From positions 1 to 51,499 of the forward strand of contig JAFGNU010000028.1 in the NCBI GenBank assembly GCA_016926875.1: a DNA stretch of 51,499 bases. The letters run 5' to 3'. The notes beneath the pieces are model-generated. The model had not been told where the DNA came from. It saw nothing but the letters and a program-made list of their open reading frames with translations, and made no database searches. A program made the translations under genes and the position numbers. Source of the stretch: Anaerolineae bacterium (GTDB taxonomy: Bacteria; Chloroflexota; Anaerolineae; Aggregatilineales; Aggregatilineaceae). This document shows, one piece after another, positions 40,758 through 48,381 of the stretch (the first letter of the stretch is position 1; every line of letters begins with the position of its first letter).

Positions 40758-41906
40758 TCACACCGCGTCCATATCCCAATCACACAGCAGTTTCGCCAGC
40801 AGCGCCGCCCGGCGTGGTAAAGAACGGACCACTACCTGCTCGTGGGCCGCGTGCAGACCAATACCGCCCGCCCCCAGCCCGTCCAGTGTGGGTAAACCCA
40901 TTGCCGCCGTGAAGTTGCCATCGCTGGCCCCGCCGCTGCCCGCTTCGCCCACTTCCAGCCCAATAGAGCACGCTATCGCCTGCGCCTGCGCAAATACGCG
41001 GACCATCTGCTCGTCCCGCTCCATCGGGCCGCGATCAATGCCCCCCTCAACACGCACGCCCGCGCCGGGCAGCACGGGCGACAGGGTTTTGATCGCCCGG
41101 TCCACGCGCTCAGCTTCGGACGCCTTCAGGAAGCGCACATCTACTTCGAGCGCGGCTTCCGGCGGGATGACGTTATTAGCAATGCCGCCCCGGACCGTCG
41201 TCACGCTGACAGAGGTGCCGTTGGGCAGATCGTTCAGTGCGTGCAGGGCGAGCGCCTGGTGTGCTGCCTCGATGATGGCGTTGATCCCGGCTTCCGGCGC
41301 GTTGCCCGCGTGGGACGCGCGCCCGATAGTGTATACCATGTAATGCGCTACACCCTTACGCCACACCTTGAGCGCCTCGCCTTCGGCGGCAGGCTCCATG
41401 ACCAGCACCAGCCCGCACTGCCCCGCTTTATCACGGATCGGTTCACGGGTGTTCTGGCTGCCGGTTTCCTCGTCGCCGGTCAGCATCAGCCAGATCGGGC
41501 GCTCCGGCAGTTCGCCCCGGTCGATCAGTCCCCGGATCGCTTCGAGCGCGATCACCACGCCGCCCTTCATATCCAGCGCGCCCGGTCCATACAGCAAATC
41601 ACCCTCGCGGCGCAGGGGCATTGTGTCCAGCGTGCCGACCGGCCAGACGGTATCCAGGTGGCACAGCACCAGAACCGGTTTGCCGGGCGCGTCCGGGTGC
41701 CATTTCGCCAGCCGGATGTCGCCCACGTCCGGCTGCGGAATCTGCTCGATCTCTGCGCCCAGCGCGCGGCACAGCCCGGCAACGTGATCGCCCAGCGCAT
41801 CGACATGCGCTTTGCTGGAGGTGGGCGACTCCATCCGCACCAACTGCTCCAACAGGTCGATCATGGCGCCGGTTCGTCGGTTAAAGAATTCTAAGAAATC
41901 GGTCAT
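40758..41906 (-). CDS. M20 family metallopeptidase, paralogue 1
   Basis: A 382-residue cytoplasmic di-zinc hydrolase of the carboxypeptidase G2 / ArgE group. The metal ligands and base are in order: H83 and D85 (CHLDTVWPVG), D112 (GALDMKGG), E146-E147 (GDEETGS), E171 (MEPAAEG) and H355 (LHAAHEQ). A dimerisation insert of about 110 residues sits between E171 and the last ligand. Family members cleave N-terminal or N-acyl amino-acid bonds; the substrate is not visible. It overlaps the upstream paralogue by one base (TGATG), so both are translated from one message. The short region after its stop is covered by the candidate sRNA terminator. Confidence 0.9.
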   Translation of the reverse strand: MTDFLEFFNRRTGAMIDLLEQLVRMESPTSSKAHVDALGDHVAGLCRALGAEIEQIPQPDVGDIRLAKWHPDAPGKPVLVLCHLDTVWPVGTLDTMPLRREGDLLYGPGALDMKGGVVIALEAIRGLIDRGELPERPIWLMLTGDEETGSQNTREPIRDKAGQCGLVLVMEPAAEGEALKVWRKGVAHYMVYTIGRASHAGNAPEAGINAIIEAAHQALALHALNDLPNGTSVSVTTVRGGIANNVIPPEAALEVDVRFLKASEAERVDRAIKTLSPVLPGAGVRVEGGIDRGPMERDEQMVRVFAQAQAIACSIGLEVGEAGSGGASDGNFTAAMGLPTLDGLGAGGIGLHAAHEQVVVRSLPRRAALLAKLLCDWDMDAV

Positions 41907-43057
41907 CAGGTTTCCTTCTCGTCCATCTGCCAGTGCTGCAAAATACTCGCCAGCAGCGCCGCCCGGCGTGGTAAGCTGGTGACGATCACGTGCTCGTTCT
42001 CAGCGTGCATCCCCTCGCCGCGCGCCCCCAGCCCATCCAGTGTGGGGATGCCCAATGCTGCCGTGAAGTTGGCGTCACTGCCTGCGCCGGTCAGTTCTTC
42101 GGCCACCGGCAGCCCCAGCGATCCGGCGAGATCAGCGCACTGGGCGAACGTGCGGATCATCTGCGCGTCCCGCTCCATCGGTGGACGCCCAACCAGCCGC
42201 CTGACCAGCAGGCGCGCGCCCGCGTGGACCGGCTGAAGATCGTTGATCAACGCGGCCAACCGCTCTTCTTCATCGCACCGGGTAAAGCGCATATCGACCA
42301 AAAACTCAGCGTAGGGTGCGATGATATTGGCCGCCGTGCCGCCGGAAATCAGGTTCGTGGCAACAGACGTGCCCTGCTCCGGCGCATCCCATTCGGCAAT
42401 GCGCAGCACCTGGCGCGCTGCCTCGTGAATGGCGTTAACGCCCTTTTCCGGCTCCCGGCCAGAATGCGCGTGCCGTCCCTCGACATACACCCGGTAGCGG
42501 GCCATACCGCGCCGCGCGGTTTTGACCGTCTCGCCCTCGGTGGCCGGTTCAAAGACCAGGACCAGCCCGGCATTTAGCGCCACCTTTTCGATCAGGTCGC
42601 GCGAGTGCTGGCTGCCGGTTTCTTCGTCGGTGGTGAACAGTGCCCAGATCGGGCGGTGCGGCAGTTGGTTGTGCTGGCGCAGCAACCCGATCACGGTGAT
42701 GATCAGCGCAATCCCGGCTTTCATATCCAGGCTGCCGGGACCGTACAGCCGCATACCGTGCTGCCACAACGGCATATTTGCCAGCGTACCCACCGGCCAC
42801 ACGGTATCGATATGCCCCATCAGCAGGATCGGTTTGCCGGGCGCGCTGCCGTTCCAGGCGGCGTAGACAATGTCTCCCACCTCGCGACGTGGGAAGACTT
42901 CGACCTGCGCGCCGGTGTTCTTGAGCTGGTCGGCAATATACGCGCCCAGCGCATCGACGGCGGCTTTGTCGGCGCTGGGGGATTCGCGCATTACCAGTTC
43001 TTTGAGCAGGTCGATGATTTTATCGTTGTGCTCGCGGAAAAAGTCGAGGAAGTTCAT
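41906..43057 (-). CDS. M20 family metallopeptidase, paralogue 2
   Basis: A 383-residue tandem paralogue of the following gene with the same metal-site order: GHIDTVWPVG, GSLDMKAG, TDEETGS, FEPATEG and GMHAENEH. The ATG before NFLDFF is used because it lies eight bases after the stop of the upstream lipoprotein and matches the start of the paralogue (TDFLEFF). A longer frame would overlap that gene by 120 bases. The two peptidases probably act on related substrates, for example different N-acyl or peptide bonds. No transporter for the product is adjacent. Confidence 0.9.
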   Translation of the reverse strand: MNFLDFFREHNDKIIDLLKELVMRESPSADKAAVDALGAYIADQLKNTGAQVEVFPRREVGDIVYAAWNGSAPGKPILLMGHIDTVWPVGTLANMPLWQHGMRLYGPGSLDMKAGIALIITVIGLLRQHNQLPHRPIWALFTTDEETGSQHSRDLIEKVALNAGLVLVFEPATEGETVKTARRGMARYRVYVEGRHAHSGREPEKGVNAIHEAARQVLRIAEWDAPEQGTSVATNLISGGTAANIIAPYAEFLVDMRFTRCDEEERLAALINDLQPVHAGARLLVRRLVGRPPMERDAQMIRTFAQCADLAGSLGLPVAEELTGAGSDANFTAALGIPTLDGLGARGEGMHAENEHVIVTSLPRRAALLASILQHWQMDEKET

Positions 43058-43065
43058 AGCGCGGC

Positions 43066-44523
43066 CTAAAACGGGCAGATGTCGCCCAGCGAATACGTCC
43101 GGTTGGCATACCCGTAGCCGTTCATGCCACTGAGCACCGCCGGGGATGCCATGCCGGTATTGATCGCCTGGGCGCACGCGGCGCGCGTATCGCCCGTTGC
43201 GCGGTAATTATCCATAAACGCGACGCCCATCTGCGCGAAGCCTTCGCCGGGCGTGCCGGGGGGATTCTCCGATTGCAGCATGTTGAACCAGTCCTCGGCG
43301 CGGCCATTGCCCATCAGCGCATAGATGATCATGATGCGAAAGGCGGCATAGGCACGCAGGATTTCGTACTCGCCCGGCACCGTCCAGGCCAGCAGTTGAT
43401 TGTCGGTCCGCAGTTCTGCGTAGGCATTCAGCGCGGGCCGCCACTCGCCCTCGCGGAACAGGTCATCGGCATCGTATACCGCGTGGATGCGATAGCGTGG
43501 TTCCTCTTCTTCGCGCAGCGCCAGCACATAATCAATCCCGGTCCAATCCCACGTATCCAGCACACTGCGCGGCGGGCCTGCGTCAGAGGTGCCCGGCGGG
43601 TTGATCTGGGCGGTCAGTTCCAGCACGCCGTCGCCGTCTATATCCGCAACGCCTACCCGCCCGTTGATGGCGATGATCTGGCCGCTGTTCAGTTCTTCGA
43701 ACACGCCGACAATCGCGTTCCACGTCAGGATTTTGGCTTCTTTATAGCAGCTTGATACGTTGCACGTCTGGGTGAAAAAGACCAGTTCGTTCCGCACGTC
43801 GGTGTTCATATCGCCCACGCGCGCCAGTTCTGGCAGGGCAATGCCATCGTTGTAGTCGGTTGCATACAGCAGCCGGTAGCCGCCGTTGTCGCAGCCGTAC
43901 ACTAACAACTGCCCGGCGTTCAGCAGCGCGTCGGGATTGTAGACCATCGGGTTAAAGAGCGTGACGATTATTTCCAGCACGCCGTCGCCGGTGAGGTCGG
44001 TATCCGCCTGGACCACGCCGCCCTGGTCGGTGACCGCGCCCCAGTTGCGCAGCGTGGCTTCCAGCACGGTCGGCGATCCGCCTGCCGACAGGTAGCGCCC
44101 GATCATGACGTTGTAGTTGTCGAAGCTCTGCGGGCGCGTGGGCGGGGCCGGGGAGCCGGGATCGGGGCACTCGTCGGGCTGGTAATACGGCGCGACTTCC
44201 GGGGCGGCAGCCGTGGCGGTCGCGGCTTGAATGGTCGCCATCGCAGCGGTAGCCGTCGCCGCCGGGCCAACCGGGTTACCTGCCGGTGTGCCGGGTGGGG
44301 TTGGTGTGATATCTTCGGCAAACTGCCCGGTCGGCGTGACCAGCCAGACCGACAGCTTACCACCGGGCGTCGCGGTGGACAGCGGCGGGCGGGTGGGCGT
44401 GGGCGGTTTACGATCCCCGATCACATCATCGATAGCCCCGCAGCCCGACAGCAAAACCAGCAGAATACCCGCCAGCAGCCAGCCACTATGTCTGAGTAGT
44501 CGTGTACAACGATGGCTGTTCAT
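43066..44523 (-). CDS. Lipoprotein with FG-GAP/calcium-site-like repeats
   Basis: A 485-residue lipoprotein: signal helix, then LLSGC with the lipidated C28. A Pro/Thr/Ala-rich tether runs to about residue 120. The remaining part contains three FG-GAP-like Asp loops: DTDLTGDGVLEI, VGDMNTDVRNEL and VADIDGDGVLEL, each of which could bind calcium in a beta-propeller blade. Several Cys pairs (CNVSSC) may be disulfides. It is read from a leaderless promoter: TATACT ends seven bases before the ATG, with no room for a ribosome binding site. It lies directly upstream of the two M20 peptidase genes and may share their transcript. Ligand unknown. Confidence 0.75.
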   Translation of the reverse strand: MNSHRCTRLLRHSGWLLAGILLVLLSGCGAIDDVIGDRKPPTPTRPPLSTATPGGKLSVWLVTPTGQFAEDITPTPPGTPAGNPVGPAATATAAMATIQAATATAAAPEVAPYYQPDECPDPGSPAPPTRPQSFDNYNVMIGRYLSAGGSPTVLEATLRNWGAVTDQGGVVQADTDLTGDGVLEIIVTLFNPMVYNPDALLNAGQLLVYGCDNGGYRLLYATDYNDGIALPELARVGDMNTDVRNELVFFTQTCNVSSCYKEAKILTWNAIVGVFEELNSGQIIAINGRVGVADIDGDGVLELTAQINPPGTSDAGPPRSVLDTWDWTGIDYVLALREEEEPRYRIHAVYDADDLFREGEWRPALNAYAELRTDNQLLAWTVPGEYEILRAYAAFRIMIIYALMGNGRAEDWFNMLQSENPPGTPGEGFAQMGVAFMDNYRATGDTRAACAQAINTGMASPAVLSGMNGYGYANRTYSLGDICPF

Positions 44524-44529
44524 GCGCTC

Positions 44530-44558
44530 AGTATAGCGTGCCGGACGGCGCGCGCCAA
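44530..44558 (-). promoter_or_regulatory. Leaderless promoter of lipoprotein gene
   Basis: On the minus strand, TTGGCG (44558-44553), 17 bases, TATACT (44535-44530), six bases, then the ATG at 44523. Transcription would start at the A of the ATG. Confidence 0.65.
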
Positions 44559-44565
44559 TACGCGC

Positions 44566-45417
44566 TCAGCGATCAGCCGCCAGCAAAAAACGCAGCGCCC
44601 CCGGCAGGCGGCGCGCCCACGCCGATTCGTGGTGCACGGCGCCCGCTTCTTCGACATACAACAGATCGCGCTCCTCCCGGTACCCCTTACTGAGCAAGAG
44701 TTCGCGCATTCGCCGCGCATCGTCCAGGTACACCTGGGACGTCACGCCCGAATGCCGCGCATCCGGCGGCACATCCTCCATTTCGGCGGTGCCAACGTCC
44801 AGATACAGTTTGCCCGGCAGAAACGGCGCGCGTGCCACACACGTAAAGATCGCGTCATCGTCGGCAAACCAGAACGCCGGACTCATGATCCCGGCCAGGC
44901 CGAACACGTCCGGACAGTGTACATAGGCATACAGGCTGATCAACCCGCCCATCGACGACCCCATGATGCCTGTATGCGCGCGATCCGGCAGCGTGCGAAA
45001 GTCCTGGTCGATCAGCGGTTTGAGTGTCTCGACCAGGAACGCGAGATAGGCGTCACCCTGCCCACCCGTGTTGAGCATGGCATTGACAAACGGGCTGTAC
45101 TCGTCCAGCCGCCGCGCGTTAATGTTGGGGATGCCCACCGCGATAGCTTCCAACCCGTCGGCGCTGAGCGCTTCGAGCGTTTCATCCACGCACCACTCGC
45201 CGACAAAACTCGCTGCCGTGTCAAACAGGTTTTGCCCGTCGTGGAAGTAGATCACCGGGCAGCGCGCGCCCTGCTCGTAGGACGGCGGCAGGTAAACCAG
45301 GATGTCGCGGCGGTTGTCCAACTGCGGGCTGTGAAAATCCTCAAGCACCTTGAGCGTGCCGGTGACAGTGTGTTTTTCGCCGGGGTGCAGCGTGTGATAG
45401 TCCTGCCAGGTGGTCAT
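44566..45417 (-). CDS. Esterase (enterochelin-esterase-like alpha/beta hydrolase)
   Basis: A 283-residue serine hydrolase of the esterase D / Fes-like group. The nucleophile is the Ser of GSSMGG (about S155), in GIMGSSMGGLISLYA. The strand before it and the RRDILVYLPPSYEQG opening are typical, as are VIYFHDGQNLFD and the terminal HHESAWARRLPGALRF with the catalytic His. I chose the second ATG, which is preceded by GGAGG 13 bases upstream; a start eight codons earlier is possible. No signal peptide is seen, so it is probably cytoplasmic. Substrate unknown: a siderophore ester, S-formylglutathione-like or sugar ester. It is divergent from tmRNA. Confidence 0.85.
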   Translation of the reverse strand: MTTWQDYHTLHPGEKHTVTGTLKVLEDFHSPQLDNRRDILVYLPPSYEQGARCPVIYFHDGQNLFDTAASFVGEWCVDETLEALSADGLEAIAVGIPNINARRLDEYSPFVNAMLNTGGQGDAYLAFLVETLKPLIDQDFRTLPDRAHTGIMGSSMGGLISLYAYVHCPDVFGLAGIMSPAFWFADDDAIFTCVARAPFLPGKLYLDVGTAEMEDVPPDARHSGVTSQVYLDDARRMRELLLSKGYREERDLLYVEEAGAVHHESAWARRLPGALRFLLAADR

Positions 45418-45505
45418 GGGATACTGTGCGCCTCCGTACATGTGTATGTAGGCCCCTGTTTTAACGCCTTTCTGAGATTCGGGCTATCCGCAAGTAAAAT
45501 TTGTT

Positions 45506-45514
45506 TGGTATAAT
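45506..45514 (+). promoter_or_regulatory. Extended -10 promoter of ssrA
   Basis: TGGTATAAT is a full extended -10 (TG at 45506-45507, TATAAT at 45509-45514). A good -35 is not seen, as usual for extended -10 promoters. It lies 10 bases before the mature 5' end of tmRNA. Confidence 0.6.
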
Positions 45515-45524
45515 ATGATTACCG

Positions 45525-45913
45525 GGGGGTGAAATGGCTTCGACGCGGGAGGCTGTGTTCAGGCTGCAAGCCGAGGTGCTCCACCCTCGTTAATCCGGAG
45601 CAAAACAAAAAGTGCCAATGAAAGCACACCCAGCCTCGCTCTCGCTGCCTAAACGCAGCTAGACAGGCGAAAGATTACCTGAGGGTAATCCGTCTGCCCT
45701 GACCGTACCTGTCCGGGCGGCAAGCAGACGTCACAAATGACAGGCTGCGCTGCGGCGACGCCGATACCCCGCAGCAAAGAGCCTATCGGCTAGCGCGTGG
45801 CCTACCCCGGCTGACTTGGGTTCCCACGCAGCGAAACTAAAATGACAGCTACGCTTGTAGATGCTTGGGCGCGATTCTCGTGGACCTGGGTTCGACTCCC
45901 AGCACCTCCACCA
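45525..45913 (+). ncRNA. ssrA: Transfer-messenger RNA (tmRNA)
   Basis: Rescues stalled ribosomes by trans-translation. The 5' end GGGGGTGAAATGGCTTCGACG matches the conserved tmRNA start. The 3' end pairs with it (GGGGGTG / CACCTCC) and carries a T arm CTGGG-TTCGACT-CCCAG, a discriminator A and an encoded CCA. The tag reading frame runs from GCC at 45614 to TAA at 45650-45652 and encodes ANESTPSLALAA, whose Ala-Leu-Ala-Ala end is the usual ClpXP-type degron. Pseudoknot-like stems fill the middle. The 389-base length is normal for a one-piece tmRNA. Confidence 0.97.
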
Positions 45914-45926
45914 TCCATTATAGACG

Positions 45927-45961
45927 CAGCGCCGGACACACGCGGCGCTGTTGGTTTTTTT
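45927..45961 (+). terminator. Intrinsic terminator of ssrA
   Basis: Stem CAGCGCCG (45927-45934) / CGGCGCTG (45943-45950), an 8-base loop, then TTGGTTTTTTT. The last T bases overlap the stop codon of the convergent ccmD gene. Confidence 0.8.
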
Positions 45962-46121
45962 ACGGCGCATTCTCGCCCCGCTCCTCAGCTTCGATCTGCT
46001 CGATGCGCGCCAGCTCGCGGCGCAGCGCCCGCCAGCGCCATACCAGCCGCGCCACCATCCCACCCAAGACCGCGCCCATCAGCGCGTAACCCAGGATCAT
46101 GTATTCGGCGTAGTCGCCCAT
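45960..46121 (-). CDS. ccmD: Small CcmD-like heme exporter subunit
   Basis: A 53-residue protein found by reading past the end of ccmC: it starts with MGDYAEYMILGYALMGAV. One membrane helix (residues 8-30) is followed by a basic and then acidic cytoplasmic tail (RALRRELARIEQIEAEERG). Length, single helix and position match CcmD, which helps release holo-CcmE from the CcmABC exporter. Its ATG overlaps the ccmC stop (TGATG), so it is translationally coupled. The family is weakly conserved, so the assignment leans on context. Its stop overlaps the T-run of the ssrA terminator. Confidence 0.75.
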   Translation of the reverse strand: MGDYAEYMILGYALMGAVLGGMVARLVWRWRALRRELARIEQIEAEERGENAP

Positions 46122-46846
46122 CAGTCCCCCCAGTGCCCGGTGAGCGCTTGCAGCTTACGCTGTTCCACCAGCCGCGCCAGGTTTTCCAACCGGACGCGGT
46201 GCCACAGCAGCGCCACCGTAATCACAGCAAAAACGAACAGGTTAAACAACAGCGTATCGCGGATACGCCCGGTCACCTCAAAGCTGCCGGTTGGATCGGC
46301 CTGCGTCGGCCCGGCGATGACCGGGTGGATCGTGTCAGGCCGCACGCGCACAATGATGATCGTAAAGACCACGCTGCCAAAGGCCAGCACGCTGTACACC
46401 GCTGCAAAGCGCTGCCGCTGTTCCGGGTCTTCGATCCCGGCGCGCAGCATCATATAGGCCGCGTAGGCCAGCCACATGATCGCCACGCTGGTCAGGCGCG
46501 GCTCCCACGTCCACCACGTTTGCCAGATCGGTTTCGCCCATGCCATGCCGGTCAGGATCGTGATCCCCGAAAAGCCCAGCCCCATCTCCACGCCCGACAG
46601 GCTGAGCACGTCCCACCTGGCATCCCGGCGAAGCAGGTACATCACACCGGTCAGGACCGACACGCCAAACGAGATAAACGCGCCCAGGAACGATCCCAGG
46701 TGCACGTAAAAGATACGCTGCGCTTCGCCCTGCTCTTTTTCCGGCCCGACATACAAAAAATCCATCAGCAGCGCCAGCACAAACAGCACCAGCGCCGCCG
46801 CCGTCAGGGCGCGCAGCCAGCGCGTGCGCCGTGCAGAATAGGTCAT
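46121..46846 (-). CDS. ccmC: Cytochrome c biogenesis heme permease CcmC
   Basis: Presents heme to CcmE in system I cytochrome c maturation. The 241-residue protein has six hydrophobic segments and the Trp-rich WWD-like motif PIWQTWWTWEPRLTSVAI, the heme-binding signature. FYVHLGSFLGAFI in the first half supplies one of the conserved His ligands; LLWHRVRLENL near the end is typical. GGAGGAG precedes the ATG. It lies between ccmB and ccmD, six bases from ccmB. It could be confused with the CcsA/ResC family, but the ccmABC order settles it. Confidence 0.95.
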   Translation of the reverse strand: MTYSARRTRWLRALTAAALVLFVLALLMDFLYVGPEKEQGEAQRIFYVHLGSFLGAFISFGVSVLTGVMYLLRRDARWDVLSLSGVEMGLGFSGITILTGMAWAKPIWQTWWTWEPRLTSVAIMWLAYAAYMMLRAGIEDPEQRQRFAAVYSVLAFGSVVFTIIIVRVRPDTIHPVIAGPTQADPTGSFEVTGRIRDTLLFNLFVFAVITVALLWHRVRLENLARLVEQRKLQALTGHWGD

Positions 46847-46852
46847 CAGTGA

Positions 46853-47557
46853 TCACTCCTCCACCACGTAATCAAACAGCGCCACCGCCGCTGCCAAAAA
46901 CAGCACGTCCGCCGCCGCCAGCAGTTCCAGCCAGGGCAGCCAGTCATCGGACGGCAGATCGTTGATGATCGCCCCGCTGGCGCGCACCGCCGCGATCAGC
47001 ACCGGCAGGGCCACCGGCAGCAGCAGGACCGGCAGCAGAGCTTCGCGGGCGCGGGCGTGTACGCTCATGCTGGCGATCAGCGTGCCCGACGTTGTGAACC
47101 CAATGCAGCCCAGCAGCACAACCAGCACCAGCAGTGGCTGGACCAGCGCCAGGTTAAAAAGCACGCTCAGCAGCACCAGCAGCAGCAGCGCGGTGATCAG
47201 CACAAACAGCAGGTTGCCGACCAGCTTGCCAAAAAACAAGGCGCTGCGCGCGATGGGTGCCAGCAGCAGGGCGTCCAGACTGCCCCGGTCGTATTCGGCG
47301 CTCAGGCTGCGGCCCAGGCCCAGAATCCCGGCAAAGGCCACCGTCACCCACAGCACCCCGGCGGCGGCATCCCGGCGGGCGTTCGCGTCCAGTTCGAGCG
47401 CGAGACTGAAGACCAGGACCGTGATCAGCGTAAACAGCAGCATCGCGCTGACCAGTTCCCGGCCCCGCAGTTCGGCGCGTACATCCTTCCAGGCAATCGC
47501 TAACACGGCGCGCCAGGTGGGCATCAGCGGGCGCAGCTTGCGCGGACCGGCGCTCAT
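46853..47557 (-). CDS. ccmB: Heme exporter membrane subunit CcmB
   Basis: Membrane partner of the CcmA ATPase. The 234-residue protein begins within the last bases of ccmA (ATGA overlap). It has about six hydrophobic segments and the CcmB pattern AIAWKDVRAELRGRELVSAML at the start, with EYDRGSLDALLLAPIARSAL in the middle. A longer start 23 codons upstream would overlap ccmA by 73 bases and is rejected. The last residues run into six bases before ccmC. Together with CcmA and CcmC it powers release of heme-CcmE. Confidence 0.93.
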   Translation of the reverse strand: MSAGPRKLRPLMPTWRAVLAIAWKDVRAELRGRELVSAMLLFTLITVLVFSLALELDANARRDAAAGVLWVTVAFAGILGLGRSLSAEYDRGSLDALLLAPIARSALFFGKLVGNLLFVLITALLLLVLLSVLFNLALVQPLLVLVVLLGCIGFTTSGTLIASMSVHARAREALLPVLLLPVALPVLIAAVRASGAIINDLPSDDWLPWLELLAAADVLFLAAAVALFDYVVEE

Positions 47558-48279
47558 CGCGCCCTCGCCGATCCGGTCACGTCCGCGTACAGCGCGGGCA
47601 GATCGCCCGACTCGACCTGGCTGCACGGGGTATCAAAGACGATCCGGCCCTGGCTGAGCACCGCGATCCGATCGGCCAACCGGTGCGCGCGCGGCAAATT
47701 GTGCGTGGTCATCACGATGGTACGCCCGCCCGCGCCCACCTCGCCCAGCAGGGCATCCAGCAGCGCGGCGGCGTCCTGGTCCAGGCCGGTATAGGGTTCG
47801 TCCAGCAGCAGCACCGCCGGATCGTGCAGGATCGCGCGCGCAATCGCCAAGCGCTGCACCATGCCCCGGCTGTAGGTCCGCACCACGTCGCCCGCCCGCC
47901 GCCACAGCCCTACACGCCGCAGCACCGCTTCCACGCGCTCGCGGCGCTGGTCATGCGGCAGGTTGTACAGGCGCGCAAACAGCAGCAAATTCTCTTCGGC
48001 GGTGAGCGTGTCATACACCAGCGGCAGGTGGCTGACCACGCCCAGGTGAGCGCGCACATACGCGGCTTCGGCGGGCAGCGTCCAGCCGCCGATCTGCACG
48101 GTGCCGCCGGTTGGACGCGCCAGCGCGGCCAGGATGCGGATCAGCGTCGTTTTGCCGGAGCCGTTCGGCCCGCACAGCGCCAGGAATTCCCCGCGCGCCA
48201 CGTCCAGATTCAGCCCGCGCAGCGCCGGAACGACACCGTAGCGTTTGGTCAGGTTGCGAATGCTGATGATGGAGTCCAC
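47554..48279 (-). CDS. ccmA: Heme exporter ATP-binding subunit CcmA
   Basis: A 241-residue ABC ATPase. Walker A is GPNGSGKTTL (from residue 37), the signature is YSRGMVQRLAIARA, Walker B is AVLLLDEPYTGLD and the switch His is in VMTTHNLPRA. Its length and adjacency to ccmB identify it as CcmA rather than a general exporter. The start is GTG (GTG-GAC-TCC). It overlaps ccmB by four bases. It is separated from the upstream lipoprotein gene by about 100 bases holding a REP-like repeat, so a separate promoter is possible there. Confidence 0.92.
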   Translation of the reverse strand: MDSIISIRNLTKRYGVVPALRGLNLDVARGEFLALCGPNGSGKTTLIRILAALARPTGGTVQIGGWTLPAEAAYVRAHLGVVSHLPLVYDTLTAEENLLLFARLYNLPHDQRRERVEAVLRRVGLWRRAGDVVRTYSRGMVQRLAIARAILHDPAVLLLDEPYTGLDQDAAALLDALLGEVGAGGRTIVMTTHNLPRAHRLADRIAVLSQGRIVFDTPCSQVESGDLPALYADVTGSARAR

Positions 48280-48320
48280 CCTGCCCGCCTTGTGTGTTGA
48301 TCCGGCTTATCAGGCCGCGC

Positions 48321-48370
48321 GTAGGGGCGACCCGGTGGATCGCCCTGGCAGAGCAATGCTCTGCCCCTAC
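48321..48370. repeat. REP-like palindromic element
   Basis: A 50-base element bounded by GTAGGGGC and its complement GCCCCTAC. It contains two internal hairpins: GGCGA/TCGCC and GGCAGAGC/GCTCTGCC, the second perfect. Ends of this type (GTAGGGGC...GCCCCTAC) look like a family of dispersed intergenic repeats. It sits in the only large gap of the ccm operon. No coding capacity. Confidence 0.65.
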
Positions 48371-48381
48371 AAAAAACGCAT

